NCBI GenBank assembly: GCA_951394045.1
Contig: OX595987.1
Coordinates: 1,674,001-1,738,000 of the forward strand
Reading direction: 5' to 3'
DNA from: Nitzschia sp. DOCU1
Lineage: Eukaryota > Bacillariophyta > Bacillariophyceae > Bacillariales > Bacillariaceae
DNA length: 64,000 nt
Shown one piece after another: positions 22,565 through 32,166 of this stretch. Positions within the stretch are counted from its first letter, which is position 1; the number at the start of each line of letters is the position of its first letter. A program made the position numbers and the translations under genes. The notes under the pieces were generated by a model. It saw nothing but the letters and a program-made list of their open reading frames with translations, made no database searches and was not told where the DNA came from.

Positions 22565-22628
22565 AACGGCGATAATAAAATGTTCCCCCATTAAACTATT
22601 GTTAAGTACGGTCAAATGCTGATATGGT

Positions 22629-23846
22629 CTATGGACTCTTATTGAGTGCTTCGACAATGCTTTGGTCCACTCCCGCAAAAACAAACCTTGCTAGACACTG
22701 TCGTGGTTGCCCTTTTACCGAACGGGGTGGATGCAACATTTTCCCATCGGCGACTTTCCAGTGTCCACCATAGAAAATCTCGCCCGTTCCGTTGCTAATC
22801 TTAGGAGCAAAGAACAGCGCTACTGGATCCGTCTGAAGTGGGTTGACTAGTGCCTCGGCGGCTCGGTCCCGCAAGTTGTTCGGCTTGGCGTCATCGTCGA
22901 CACTTTTCCCAATGTAAAATTCTTGAATCTGACTTGTATCATTCACCAGATCATTCCACTCGTCGTTGAGCACAATCGTTCGGACTGTGACCTTGCCTGT
23001 CTTTTCGTTTGTTTTCGTTCCAAAAGCAGCCTGATAAAATTTTTTCACGAGACCACATGCTTCGCATTCGAAATTCTTGTCGTACCAGTCTCGGGTTCGA
23101 CCCTTTGCTATTTCCAGCACTTTTCTGGAACCCTCGACTGGCACCAACGGCCCAATTCGGGAAGATTTTCGTTTTGCAGACTCCCCATTTGCTGTGAATA
23201 TTTTGGGTACCTTTTTCATTCCAGCCGTCGGCGATAGCAAAATGTTATCTGCCGTCATGGATTTTCGAGGAGACGACACAACCGGTGAAACCTCAGGCGT
23301 TGGCTCCGCGGGTTGTAATACTGGCACCAAGGGTCCAGTTTTGGAAGATTTTCGTTTTGCAGACTCCCCATTTGCTGTGAATATTTTGGGTACCTTTTTC
23401 ATTCCCGCCGTCGGCGATAGCAAAATGTTATCTGCCGTCATGGACGGTCGAGGAGACGCGGCCACGGCCGGTGAAACTTCAGGCGTTGGCTCCGCCGCGG
23501 GCTGCGATACTGGCGCCTTTTTCGCTGCAGGCTTCTTTGAGTCACTTTCCTCTCTTGCAACCACCTTTTTGCTTGCCTGTTTGATCCCCATCTTCCTCCT
23601 CCCGCCTCCCTGACTATTTCTCCTCGGCGCCGAATTCTTTGCTTCTGCAGAACCATTGCCATTTGATGCATACTTTTCACGTGCTTCTTCTAAACGCGCC
23701 ATTGCTTCATCCTTCACCCTCCTCGCTTCATCTCGACGGATCTCGGCCTCTATCAAATCGGAAACAGCTTGGCCGTACATCTTCTCCGCATTCTGATATG
23801 CGACGAGAAGACTGTTCAGGTATTCACTTGCTGGGATTTCGGGCAT
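22629..23846 (-). CDS. Unknown protein with N-terminal coiled coil and internal 61-residue tandem repeat
   Basis: A single exon gives 405 residues. An N-terminal heptad-like helix (about 5-60, AYQNAEKMYGQAVSDLIEAE) is followed by a Lys/Ala/Pro-rich linker. Two tandem copies of a 61-residue unit follow (EPTPEVSP, SMTADNILLSPTAGMKKVPK, IFTANGESAKRKSS). The C-terminal domain (about 250-405) starts TRDWYDKNFECEACGLVKKF and ends with PRQCLARFVFAG; it has two C-x-x-C cysteines and well-mixed hydrophobic positions, so it is probably folded. I do not recognise it. The KRKSS runs and linker suggest a nuclear protein, but this is weak. Confidence 0.7.
   Translation of the reverse strand: MPEIPASEYLNSLLVAYQNAEKMYGQAVSDLIEAEIRRDEARRVKDEAMARLEEAREKYASNGNGSAEAKNSAPRRNSQGGGRRKMGIKQASKKVVAREESDSKKPAAKKAPVSQPAAEPTPEVSPAVAASPRPSMTADNILLSPTAGMKKVPKIFTANGESAKRKSSKTGPLVPVLQPAEPTPEVSPVVSSPRKSMTADNILLSPTAGMKKVPKIFTANGESAKRKSSRIGPLVPVEGSRKVLEIAKGRTRDWYDKNFECEACGLVKKFYQAAFGTKTNEKTGKVTVRTIVLNDEWNDLVNDTSQIQEFYIGKSVDDDAKPNNLRDRAAEALVNPLQTDPVALFFAPKISNGTGEIFYGGHWKVADGKMLHPPRSVKGQPRQCLARFVFAGVDQSIVEALNKSP
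23157..23450 (-). repeat. Two tandem copies of a 183-nt coding repeat
   Basis: The GAAGATTTTCG block starts at 23161 and again at 23344, an exact 183-nt offset (61 codons). More than 100 nt around each start are almost identical, so the duplication is recent or homogenised. It preserves the reading frame of the surrounding gene. Confidence 0.85.
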
Positions 23847-24406
23847 CTTCTTCCTGAACTCCCGACCATAGATATCCTCGAAAGGGCCTTTGGGTGCTAG
23901 AGATTAAATCTTCCTGCCCGGAAAGATGAGTGGCTTAATCTAGTCTTTGTGTGAAGAGGAGTTGTCGCACTTGCAATTGGTTTTCGAAATGGTAACAAAA
24001 GTACACCTGTTTATTGGAGTCGCCTCAGTTCACCGGTATGTGGATGATGATGATGTGAATGTCTTCGTGGCTGATTCTGGCTTCGGATATGCGGATGATG
24101 GCGGCAGTCACACCAAGCGCGCAGGCTAGATCCTGGATTTGTAGGCCTACATACATGAATACGAGCATATTGTCGCAACCGACTTAAATACTTATACGAA
24201 TCTCATTATTTTCTAAATTGCCAAGATGCTTTTGATGACCGGGGATCGACGAAGAAATGACCATGAGATTCTCGTAGCAGTCTGAACGATGTGGAAAGGA
24301 AAATCTATGATACTGCACAAAAATTGCATGCAACAAGATCACCGTTGATGCACCGAGGATGTCTAGCTAGCTTTGAATAACCCAAGTAGCCCATCGGGCT
24401 TTCATT
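23847..24406. other. Gene-poor interval, left part
   Basis: This interval lies upstream of the repeat protein. A 60-residue open frame at 23947-24129 has no recognisable features. I see no RNA gene or repeat. Confidence 0.35.
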
Positions 24407-25242
24407 ATGGTTTTCAGGGTAACTAACCCGAAGTACGAAGAAAAGTCAATTTTCTCTGCACCGAGTGAGTTGAAGCCCCAGCAGTTTGCTTCCCTTGTGC
24501 TAAACGGAAGTCCCCGTTATACTCGGTTTTACTCGCAACAGATGGGTCGTGCCATCGATATGGCGTTTGTTGATACGATTCGAAGGTAGAATGTGTTCAG
24601 GTGGAACCTAGTCGCGTTGGGTACTGTGTTCCGTTGTCTCCTCTCGTGACATCTACAGACGACATCAAGTACAGTCCAGCGATCAAGATGACAATCCTCC
24701 TGAATAACAGTGAGATTTCGAGTTTTACTTTACACCGGAATCTTCTCGAGCTTCATCCTTTCACTGGAAGCGACCTTGCCTACTATTCGGAGTAGTACCC
24801 AACGTTGTTGACATCGCATGATATCTGTCTTACCGGATTGGCGAATTGCGGCGGCGATGGTGTATCAGTGTCGGAAGGTATTCAATTCCCTTATGGTTGG
24901 TAGCGTTGATATAGCGTCGGAGGGGATATTGGATTTATTGCGTTTAGGCAACTACCCGTGGGTTGCTTGGGGGTCCAAAAGATGATGCAGTCCCCGCTCG
25001 ATGGATTCGAAAGTCGGTACTGGCGTAGGGAGCGTCTCTTCAGTTTTTCTCGGATGAAAGAGTTAGAGGATGTCGTCTTGTTCTACCCCCACGCCAGGAA
25101 AACTTCTCTATGTTTAAGAAATCCGAACCAATTGATTCTGCCTTTTGAGATTTTGTTCATGAGGCAGTCTGTTTGCAACTCTGCGTTGGATCGCTCCAAT
25201 GCGTCTCGAGAGTATATAGTAGTAGGTCAAGCCAGGCTTTAA
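24407..25242 (+). pseudogene. Possible decayed protein-coding gene
   Basis: Three or four short plus-strand frames with protein-like composition follow each other but are broken by stops and shifts: 24407-24589, 24601-24795, 24818-24985 (starting MISVLPDWRIAAAMVYQ) and 24958-25242 (with MKELEDVVLFYPHARK). Each ends where the next becomes plausible. This is the pattern of an ancient gene with several frameshifts and stops. I cannot name the family. Introns could explain some junctions, but I found no consistent GT-AG set. Confidence 0.3.
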
Positions 25243-25613
25243 CAAAACATGAGTTTGCTTCAAGCATCGCTTCATTCTCGCCCCCGCCATGCAAAAGTAG
25301 TCTGTCGAATTCGTTGAAGATTTGGAATAGCACCTCCACACAAATCAATGCATCTCAATGAGGAGAACCATCCATTGCGTGCAACGCACGACAGCAGTGC
25401 CAGTGTACAAAAATGTAGTAGATGATAGCTAGTGCCCGCGCATTTTCAATTATCGTGAATGTACTATTTTTCTGTTCTAGCCACTAGAGGGAAGATGGTG
25501 AATATAACTGCGACGTTCCCACCTAGTTGTAGCACGTGCTTTTTGAAATGGATCCCTAATAAGTTCTGCATCCAACCCCTAAACTACTATTGTTTCCATT
25601 TATCCTATGAAAT
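25243..25613. other. Intergenic region downstream of RPB5
   Basis: About 370 nt are AT-richer than neighbouring genes. No coding or structural feature is seen; the part nearest 25614 should be the RPB5 3' UTR. Confidence 0.35.
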
Positions 25614-26291
25614 CTACATGCAAATCCGATAAGTAACGTATCGGCCAGCAGTCTCGGACGGCCGAATAATCTTGACAACCATCCCCCGCTTCATTCCATA
25701 ATACCTCGCAACTGGGTCGTTCGGCTGGATACGCGGAAGTTGAGTTTCTTTCAATCTGTATCGTTTGAGCAATTCGGTCTTTTCGTTCGGAGTGAGCACC
25801 TGATGCTCTGGTACGAGCGTGTGATTGGTGATATCGACTAAAAGCTCGGCTTCCTTGAAATGTTCAATCCGAAAGCTGTCGCTCATTTCCTGGACAGCCT
25901 GCTTGGCGAATGGCGTGATATCTACCCGTAGAACAATAATCGCATTCCCCACATTCTCCGCTCGCATTCGATCGGTGTACACCTTGATGGGTTTCACTCC
26001 CACCTTTTCGTCCTCTGGGAAGAATACAAATAGTTGATTGGTTTCATCGTCTGCTTTTTCTACGAGCATCGTCAAGGACTCGCGGCCCGGGAACTCCCCG
26101 AACCGCTCTCGAAAAGAAGCCGGTGTCATCTCTCGCATCTCCTTGGTGACCATATAGCCACGTTTCGAAAGCATATTGGTGATTGTTCGGTAGACTCGAA
26201 ACAGGCGCGCTGCTTCCGGATTGAGGCCACCTCGAATGCTCGGGGCGGCGATGGCTGCAGCCGTGTCGTCGATTTCCATGGCGTCTCCCAT
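25614..26291 (-). CDS. RPB5: RNA polymerase I/II/III shared subunit RPABC1
   Basis: A single exon gives 225 residues, close to the 210-215 usual for the subunit. The N-terminal jaw domain shows FRVYRTITNMLSKRGYMV, then FRERFGEFPGRESLTMLVE and LFVFFPEDEKVGVKPIK. The C-terminal assembly domain, shared with archaeal RpoH, shows HTLVPEHQVLTPNEKTELL, LKETQLPRIQPNDPVARYYG and KRGMVVKIIRPSETAGRYV, all strongly conserved. An extra about 15-residue acidic N-terminus (MGDAMEIDDT) precedes the conserved part. The protein forms the lower jaw of all three nuclear RNA polymerases. Confidence 0.97.
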   Translation of the reverse strand: MGDAMEIDDTAAAIAAPSIRGGLNPEAARLFRVYRTITNMLSKRGYMVTKEMREMTPASFRERFGEFPGRESLTMLVEKADDETNQLFVFFPEDEKVGVKPIKVYTDRMRAENVGNAIIVLRVDITPFAKQAVQEMSDSFRIEHFKEAELLVDITNHTLVPEHQVLTPNEKTELLKRYRLKETQLPRIQPNDPVARYYGMKRGMVVKIIRPSETAGRYVTYRICM

Positions 26292-26970
26292 TATAACTCT
26301 GAGATAGTCTTCAAGTAGAATGAACAGTTGGGGTTATATGATGGCAACAATGTCCAATGTTACGATGAATGCTGTCAAGGTCAACATGAATAGACGACGG
26401 TAGGCAGCTCGAGCCCAAGGCGCGACGAGTGGGTGGTCTCTCGCCATCGTTTTTGGTCTGACCATCCGAAAGTCAGCGGACGTCGTACGGACTGCAAAAT
26501 TTGTGTACTGGTAGTCGCATGAATCATCGATATTCCCCTTTGTATGTCAGTCGGCCGTCGCATCTCTACTCTACTACTAGAGGGAGAGCATCCACTACCT
26601 CTTAGCTCCTGATAGCTACTTGGAAGTAAAAAATAGGGATTCTAGTTTACTTCAATGCGACTAAAAGTTCTCTCCGTCTGCACCTGGATAGTTCCGTCAT
26701 GGAAGAAGGTACAGCGCTACTAATAGAGCGCAGAAGGACCAAGCAATCTGCTGTTGGCGGGGCAATGCACCAGTCGAGACAGTGTCTCGGGTTGATTGAC
26801 GAAGCTACTTCGACCAACCGGAACGGGCCGGAACCACAACTGATGGATTCTACTGGAGAGAAATATCTCTATGCACACCCAAATACAATGATCCATTACA
26901 AACTTCTATTTTACGGCAGTATGGTACTTGGATTCGAAGAAATGAAACAAACATTGTCACAAGGCATGCC
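26292..26970. other. Intergenic region between RPB5 promoter and NhaD 3' end
   Basis: About 680 nt. A plus-strand open frame at 26699-27004 (101 residues) overlaps the end of the antiporter gene on the other strand and has no recognisable features. I regard it as unsupported. The rest shows nothing distinctive. Confidence 0.4.
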
Positions 26971-29296
26971 TCAAAGAACAATGGCGTTTGCTGCCACTTC
27001 TTGAACCATGTCTACTGCAGATGCTAGCTGGGGCATGCTGGCACCGAATAGGGACCCGGACAAGATTGCATTTTGCAATAGATACGTACCGATACCTGCA
27101 AAATATCCAATAGCGGCGCCAACCGATACCTTCTTGGCGTACCACAAGAAATCAACCTTTTCAAGACCCATCAGAGCAACTCCACTTGCGGAACCAATGA
27201 CCAAGATGGAGCCACCCGTTCCAGCACAGAGGGCAATAAGTTGCCAGAGCTTGTCGTCGGTGCCATACTCTGACAGGTCGTACATGCCCATGGTGGCAGC
27301 CACCAAAGGGACGTTGTCGATCAACGCGGAAGCAATGCCGATGACGGTCGCGATGATATCGAGACTTGGCAAGTTGTTGCTTAAGAATTCTGCAAGTTCC
27401 TTAAGAAGACCACTCTTATCCAAAACACCAATGCTCATCAAGATTCCAAGGAAAAACAGAATTCCTGCCGTGTCCAACTTTGCCAGTGCGGCTGGAACAC
27501 GAAGTTGTTCTTCTCCATCTTCTCCCATGTGAATGACGTCGGTAAGGGCCCAGACGGCGCCAAGACCCGTCAACATGGCCAAGTATGGAGGCAACCCGGT
27601 CAACTCAGCAAACACGGGTACACAAAGCAAGCTGGCAATACCGCTCCAAAAGACCAACTGTCCACGGGGGGCCAGGTCCGAGGGTTCTGGGAGCGCAGTT
27701 GCCGACGCAGCGTCATCCTCTTCCACCTGCCCAACAAGGAAGGCCAAGGACGCCACCAAACACACTACTGAAGGAAGGAACAGTTCCGTGACTGTTGGGA
27801 TCGTGGAGAGTTGATGATTGATCCAAAGCATTGTTGTCGTCACATCACCAATGGGGGTCCAAACTCCACCGGCATTGGCAGCAACAACGACCATGGCCCC
27901 AAATAGCTTGCGGTCGTCCTCTTTGGGCACAAGTTTTCGCAAAAGCGAGCACATAACAATGGTGACAGTCAAGTTGTTAAGAATGGACGATAGGAAGAAG
28001 GTCAAGAAACCGATTGTCCAAAAGAGCGATTTCTTCGAAGTAGTCTTGATCTGGTTTGTGACAACTTTGAAACCCTGATGCGCATCGACAACCTCGACGA
28101 TTGTAGACGCAGCAAGCAAGAAGAAACAAATGTCCGAGACTTCGGCGAGCTGTTCACCAAGTTGCTCCAATACAGACTGCGAAGCGAGCCCAGTACTTTC
28201 AAAGTAGTCGGCATACGTCACCCATAGTCCCGTGCTCATGAGTAGTGCCACACCCGCCTTGTTGAATTCGAATACTTCTTCGAAAATGATTCCAATGTAA
28301 CCGAGAATAAAAATTCCAATCATCACAAGATCAGCATGATCGTGTAGCCATTCCGATTGAGAGAAAAATAGAGCAACAAAAGCAAACGAAATGACAGCTA
28401 CTCCGGCTCGAATCAGGTCTGCCTTAGCAGTCTCTGGGTCTGATGCAAGGAAGTTCGCATCTGACTTCATTTGCTCTCGCATTTGCTCCAACGGATTGGC
28501 AATACCAGGATACTTTCGGGCGAGAGTTTGGAGACTCAAACGTTCGTCCCTTTGAATGACTGACATTACATCTTGCATGCTAATGACACCAGCAATCTTA
28601 CTAGAAGCGGTCAGCGCCCTGTTGCGAACTTGGTCAGCTACAAGAAGATGTCGAATATTGGCCTGCTTCATCACCGCAATGGCAACATTGGCTGTGTCCT
28701 CCCCAGCCAATGCCAAAATTTCCTCCGCAGGTGTGACATAGTCCTTAATAGCAGATACAAGGTATCTTGCAGATTCCTCCTCATTGTTGGATGCTTTGCT
28801 CCTTGCCATTGAAAACTGTCGGGGCCGAAATATTTTAAGGATCGAGTTTTATGCAACGCAGTTGTCATTGTCCCTGCAGAATACGCACCTTGATGTAGTC
28901 ACTTTCAGTGAAAATTCCGACAAGTTTGTCAGTTTCGTCGTCGAATACAAGGGCGACGTCCGATTCGCCTGTGGTAATTCCTTCCATCACATCGGCAACA
29001 AAATCCGACGCCTTCGCGCGATAAAAGCTCTTTCGTCCAGCCTGCTTCAAAATTCGTTCAACGCTACTGGAAAAACCAAACCCTTCAGGCGTAATAGAGC
29101 AGTCTTGTCCGAGAGGAATCATATCTTCAGGATCGAGCTCGGCCCCGACCTTCAACTCTGTGCTGCCGATAGTGTGAGGCTTGCCGAAAAAAGACGAAAC
29201 AGTGCTGGACGGCAAATTTCCCCGCATGGACCTTGGTGCAAAGGCGCCTCCATAATGCACTGTGGACGTCAGGATTAGCGAGACTATTAATTTCAT
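26971..29296 (-). CDS. nhaD: Plastid-targeted NhaD-type Na+/H+ antiporter with N-terminal CBS pair
   Basis: Exons are 29296-28889 and 28815-26971, giving 750 residues. The start encodes a signal peptide followed by GGAFAP, the diatom plastid targeting motif, so it is probably in a plastid membrane. Residues about 80-230 form a CBS pair (ASDFVADVMEGITTGESDVA, VGIFTESDYIK, intron, VAIAVMKQANIRHLLVADQ, AGVISMQDVMSVI); CBS pairs usually sense adenine nucleotides. The rest is a polytopic NhaD/ArsB-type carrier with the family motifs LSSILNNLTVTIVM, AANAGGVWTPIGDVTTTMLW and SALIDNVPLVAATMGMYDL, and GTGGSILVIGSASG near the end. NhaD carriers exchange Na+ for H+. Plant homologues sit in the chloroplast envelope; the fused CBS pair suggests adenylate control. 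The 73-nt intron splits the CBS region and is frame-supported. Confidence 0.92.
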
Positions 29297-29819
29297 GGCG
29301 ACAGATAAAAATTTCTTTCTCCTTCAAAAGCTATGGCTGAAAGGCACGAGAGGAAGTCTTCTTACATGGCATAGTCGGGATGCGAAGACACATCAACGAC
29401 CAAAACGGTACGTCGAATTGCACGTTTGAGGGGGACACATCGACGAATGAATCCTTTCGTCGGCATCCAATGGTTGCGATCTTTCCGAGCTCGGGAGGGT
29501 TCTCTACCGATGACGTCACTAATCAGTAAGATCCGGCCGTTAAAGTGTACGTTGGATGACGTAGGATTTACGTGGGTGATTGCGCCACTCGCGATCTTCC
29601 CAGCACACGTCGCATTATCAAAATCCGGGTCCTGATGTCGTCCCCGCATGGAGTGCGTGTTCACGGTCCATGTCGACGATGGCATGTGCATCCGATGCGT
29701 TTGCCTGTCATCGGCGGAAGAGGAACTCTCCCGTCATCGATCCTTTGAATGCATCGCTCACCCGAGTTGTCATAGTGTGAAAATCCATCCAAATCTATTC
29801 GGAATTGCAGATATCAACA
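29297..29819. promoter_or_regulatory. Divergent promoter of two plastid genes with TGACGTCA palindrome
   Basis: About 520 nt lie between the divergent starts of the plastid antiporter and plastid KASII. A perfect TGACGTCA palindrome is at 29511-29518 and a TGACGT half-site at 29557-29562. These match the bZIP-type CO2/cAMP-responsive elements described for diatom carbonic anhydrase promoters (from memory). Open minus-strand frames inside the region are probably incidental. Confidence 0.5.
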
Positions 29820-31353
29820 ATGAGATTTGAGCTGTCGGCAATCATCGTACTCTTTGCCAGTCACAATGCTGGTGCTTTCTCACTAGCTGGGCAAGGAACT
29901 TCGTCGTCAAGGGCGTCGTCAACACAGCTATTTGCTGAGAAGCACCGAGTTGTGGTGACTGGACTTGGGGTTGTAAACGGTTGCGGTATTGGTCACGAGG
30001 ACTTCTTCAACGCGTGCCTAGAAGGGAAATCTAGCATTGGCACTGTGAAGCGATTCGACGCTTCTTATATGCCATGCACAATTGCCAGCGAGATTCCTGA
30101 CGAAATGTTTGACCCCAATGATTGGTTTACAAACCCAAAGAACGTCAAATCGAACGATCGATACACGCACATTGCTGTAGCTGCGGCGCGCCAAGCTTTA
30201 AGGGACGCTGGTATGGGAGATACTCCTGAGACTTTACCGGAACCCGCGAAGATTGGTGTCATGGTCGGAACGGCGTTTGGTGGTATGGAAACGTTTGAAG
30301 AACAAACTCTGAAACTTGCAGCGAATCCGCAAAGGCCAAAGGTAGGTCCTTTCGTCTTGTAGGTGAAAAGAGGATTGATTTTTCCTTGCATGTTCTCACC
30401 TTGTTGTAGGTTTCGCCGTTCACAATTCCCGCCTTGCTTGGAAACACGGCCTCTGGTGTAATTGGTATCGAACTCGGATGCCAAGGACCAAATTATGGAG
30501 TCACGTCGGCCTGTGCCAGTGGAAGCCATGCAATTGGTGAGGCTATGGGTATGATCCAAGATGGACACGTAGATCGAATGCTTGCTGGAGGTACCGAAGG
30601 TATGTTTGTCAGATGTCTCGGCCTATTTCGGGCATTTTCCATTGTTCGAACTAAACCAGTCTCCCTCTAGCTACGATTACGCCGCTTTGCTTTGCCGGAT
30701 TTTGTGCGATGAAAGCCATGAACACCAATTTCAACGACAACCCAACGGCCGGATCTCGCCCATTCGATGCCAATCGTGGCGGATTCATCATGGGTGAAGG
30801 AGCTGGTGTCATCCTCCTAGAAAGCTTGGAGTCTGCGAAGAAGCGAGGGGCCAAGATCTATGCAGAGCTTGTTGGATACGGTGCCACTTGCGACGCCTAC
30901 CACATTACGACCCCCGCGCCGGAAGGCCGGGGTCTTGCTTCTGCAATGGAGATGGCGATAAAAATGAGTGGCATGGACAAGTCTGAAATCAACTACATCA
31001 ATGCCCATGGAACTTCTACGGCCTACAACGACAAATTCGAAACAATGGCTATCAAGACGGTTTTCGGTGAACAAGCCACCGCTAAGGATGGCAAGTTTGT
31101 CGTGTCGTCGACAAAATGCGTGACTGGCCATACCCTGGGTGCTGCTGGTGGCGTTGAGGCAGTCATTGCAGTACGAAGTATTGCTGACAATGTGGTGCCT
31201 CCGACGATCAACTACGAGACTCCAGACCCAGACTGCGATCTCGACTATGTGCCAAACAAGAAGAGAGAGATGGTAGTCAACGGCGCCATGAGCACAAACT
31301 TGGGCTTTGGAGGACACAACGCTGCGATCCTTTTCAAGAAATATGTGGAGTAA
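29820..31353 (+). CDS. fabF: Plastid beta-ketoacyl-ACP synthase II (KASII/FabF)
   Basis: Exons are 29820-30341, 30410-30599 and 30671-31353, giving 464 residues. The leader (signal peptide, then NAGAFSLAG) is a diatom plastid targeting sequence; the mature enzyme starts near [14 protein letters not shown]. The catalytic triad is complete: C209 in [13 protein letters not shown]350 in [12 protein letters not shown] and H391 in [28 protein letters not shown] and [13 protein letters not shown] are further family motifs. Introns of 68 and 71 nt are GT-AG and frame-supported. The enzyme elongates acyl-ACP in the type II plastid fatty acid synthase, including the C16 to C18 step in the FabF class. 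The 5' end faces the nhaD gene. Confidence 0.95.
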
Positions 31354-32166
31354 ACACACTAGGCTAGAAATCATAACCAATAGAAACGAACTAATTGATG
31401 CTACGGGCTTGAATATCCTTGTATGCTGTCATTTTTCGTTTGGCACGTTGTGGCCGTCTTAAAAAATGAATTTCCATTAACTTTGATTTTGTTGAAAGCC
31501 AGGTCGTCAGGCCAAAAATGTCTGGAAACATCGATTACTTCCGCTAGGAATGAGTAGCGCCTTTCTTCGACCCCCATTACTCTACAGTGCTGCGGTCGAA
31601 AGATACGCGAGCAACAATAGTAGTACCGAAAGTCAATCACGAATGAGTCATTGTTTTTACAAATTTTCGCGAATTACCTGGTATGTACTCTGGATAGGGT
31701 ATCCAACACGTACCCAAAGGCGATAATTATGCCTCAGGAACAACTGACACGGAGGCAATAATGGTGGTTGCATAGCCGAGATACCAGATCTATGCCTGAC
31801 GGCAGGTATTAAAATAAACGAGAATCGGAATAGGGACTTTCCACCGCGCTTCTTTTTCTAATAAAATGACGCCTCGCACTCTTGCTGCATAAATGTCATG
31901 TCCAAAACAACAACGAGACGACTTCGATTCCGCCTATAAAACTTTAACGATTAACCCCTCCTGCCTCAACGCCTCTCTGCCCTTTGGCTTGTAGTGTCAA
32001 ATCAACAGAAAGTTTCAGTTGTTCGTCGTTGCGTCGTCCTCTCCGATACCTAAGTCCAGAGGTTGATCCCCCAAACAGAGGAGGAGTTTGGAGCTGGCGT
32101 TGTGACCATTACCAGTGCTCTGACTACGGTAAAAGCAGCTTCATTCACTTCCGTCGCCCAAAGAAA
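31354..32166. other. Intergenic region with TATA-like element before the first IQ/coiled-coil gene
   Basis: About 810 nt. CCTATAAAAC at 31933-31942 is a good TATA-like element 230 nt before the chosen ATG. The downstream gene's frame is open upstream to about 31984 without an ATG, so an upstream exon is possible. Nothing else is seen. Confidence 0.4.

Noticed and set aside
26699..27004. 101-residue plus-strand open frame
   Set aside because: It runs antisense into the conserved end of the nhaD gene, and its composition is not protein-like.
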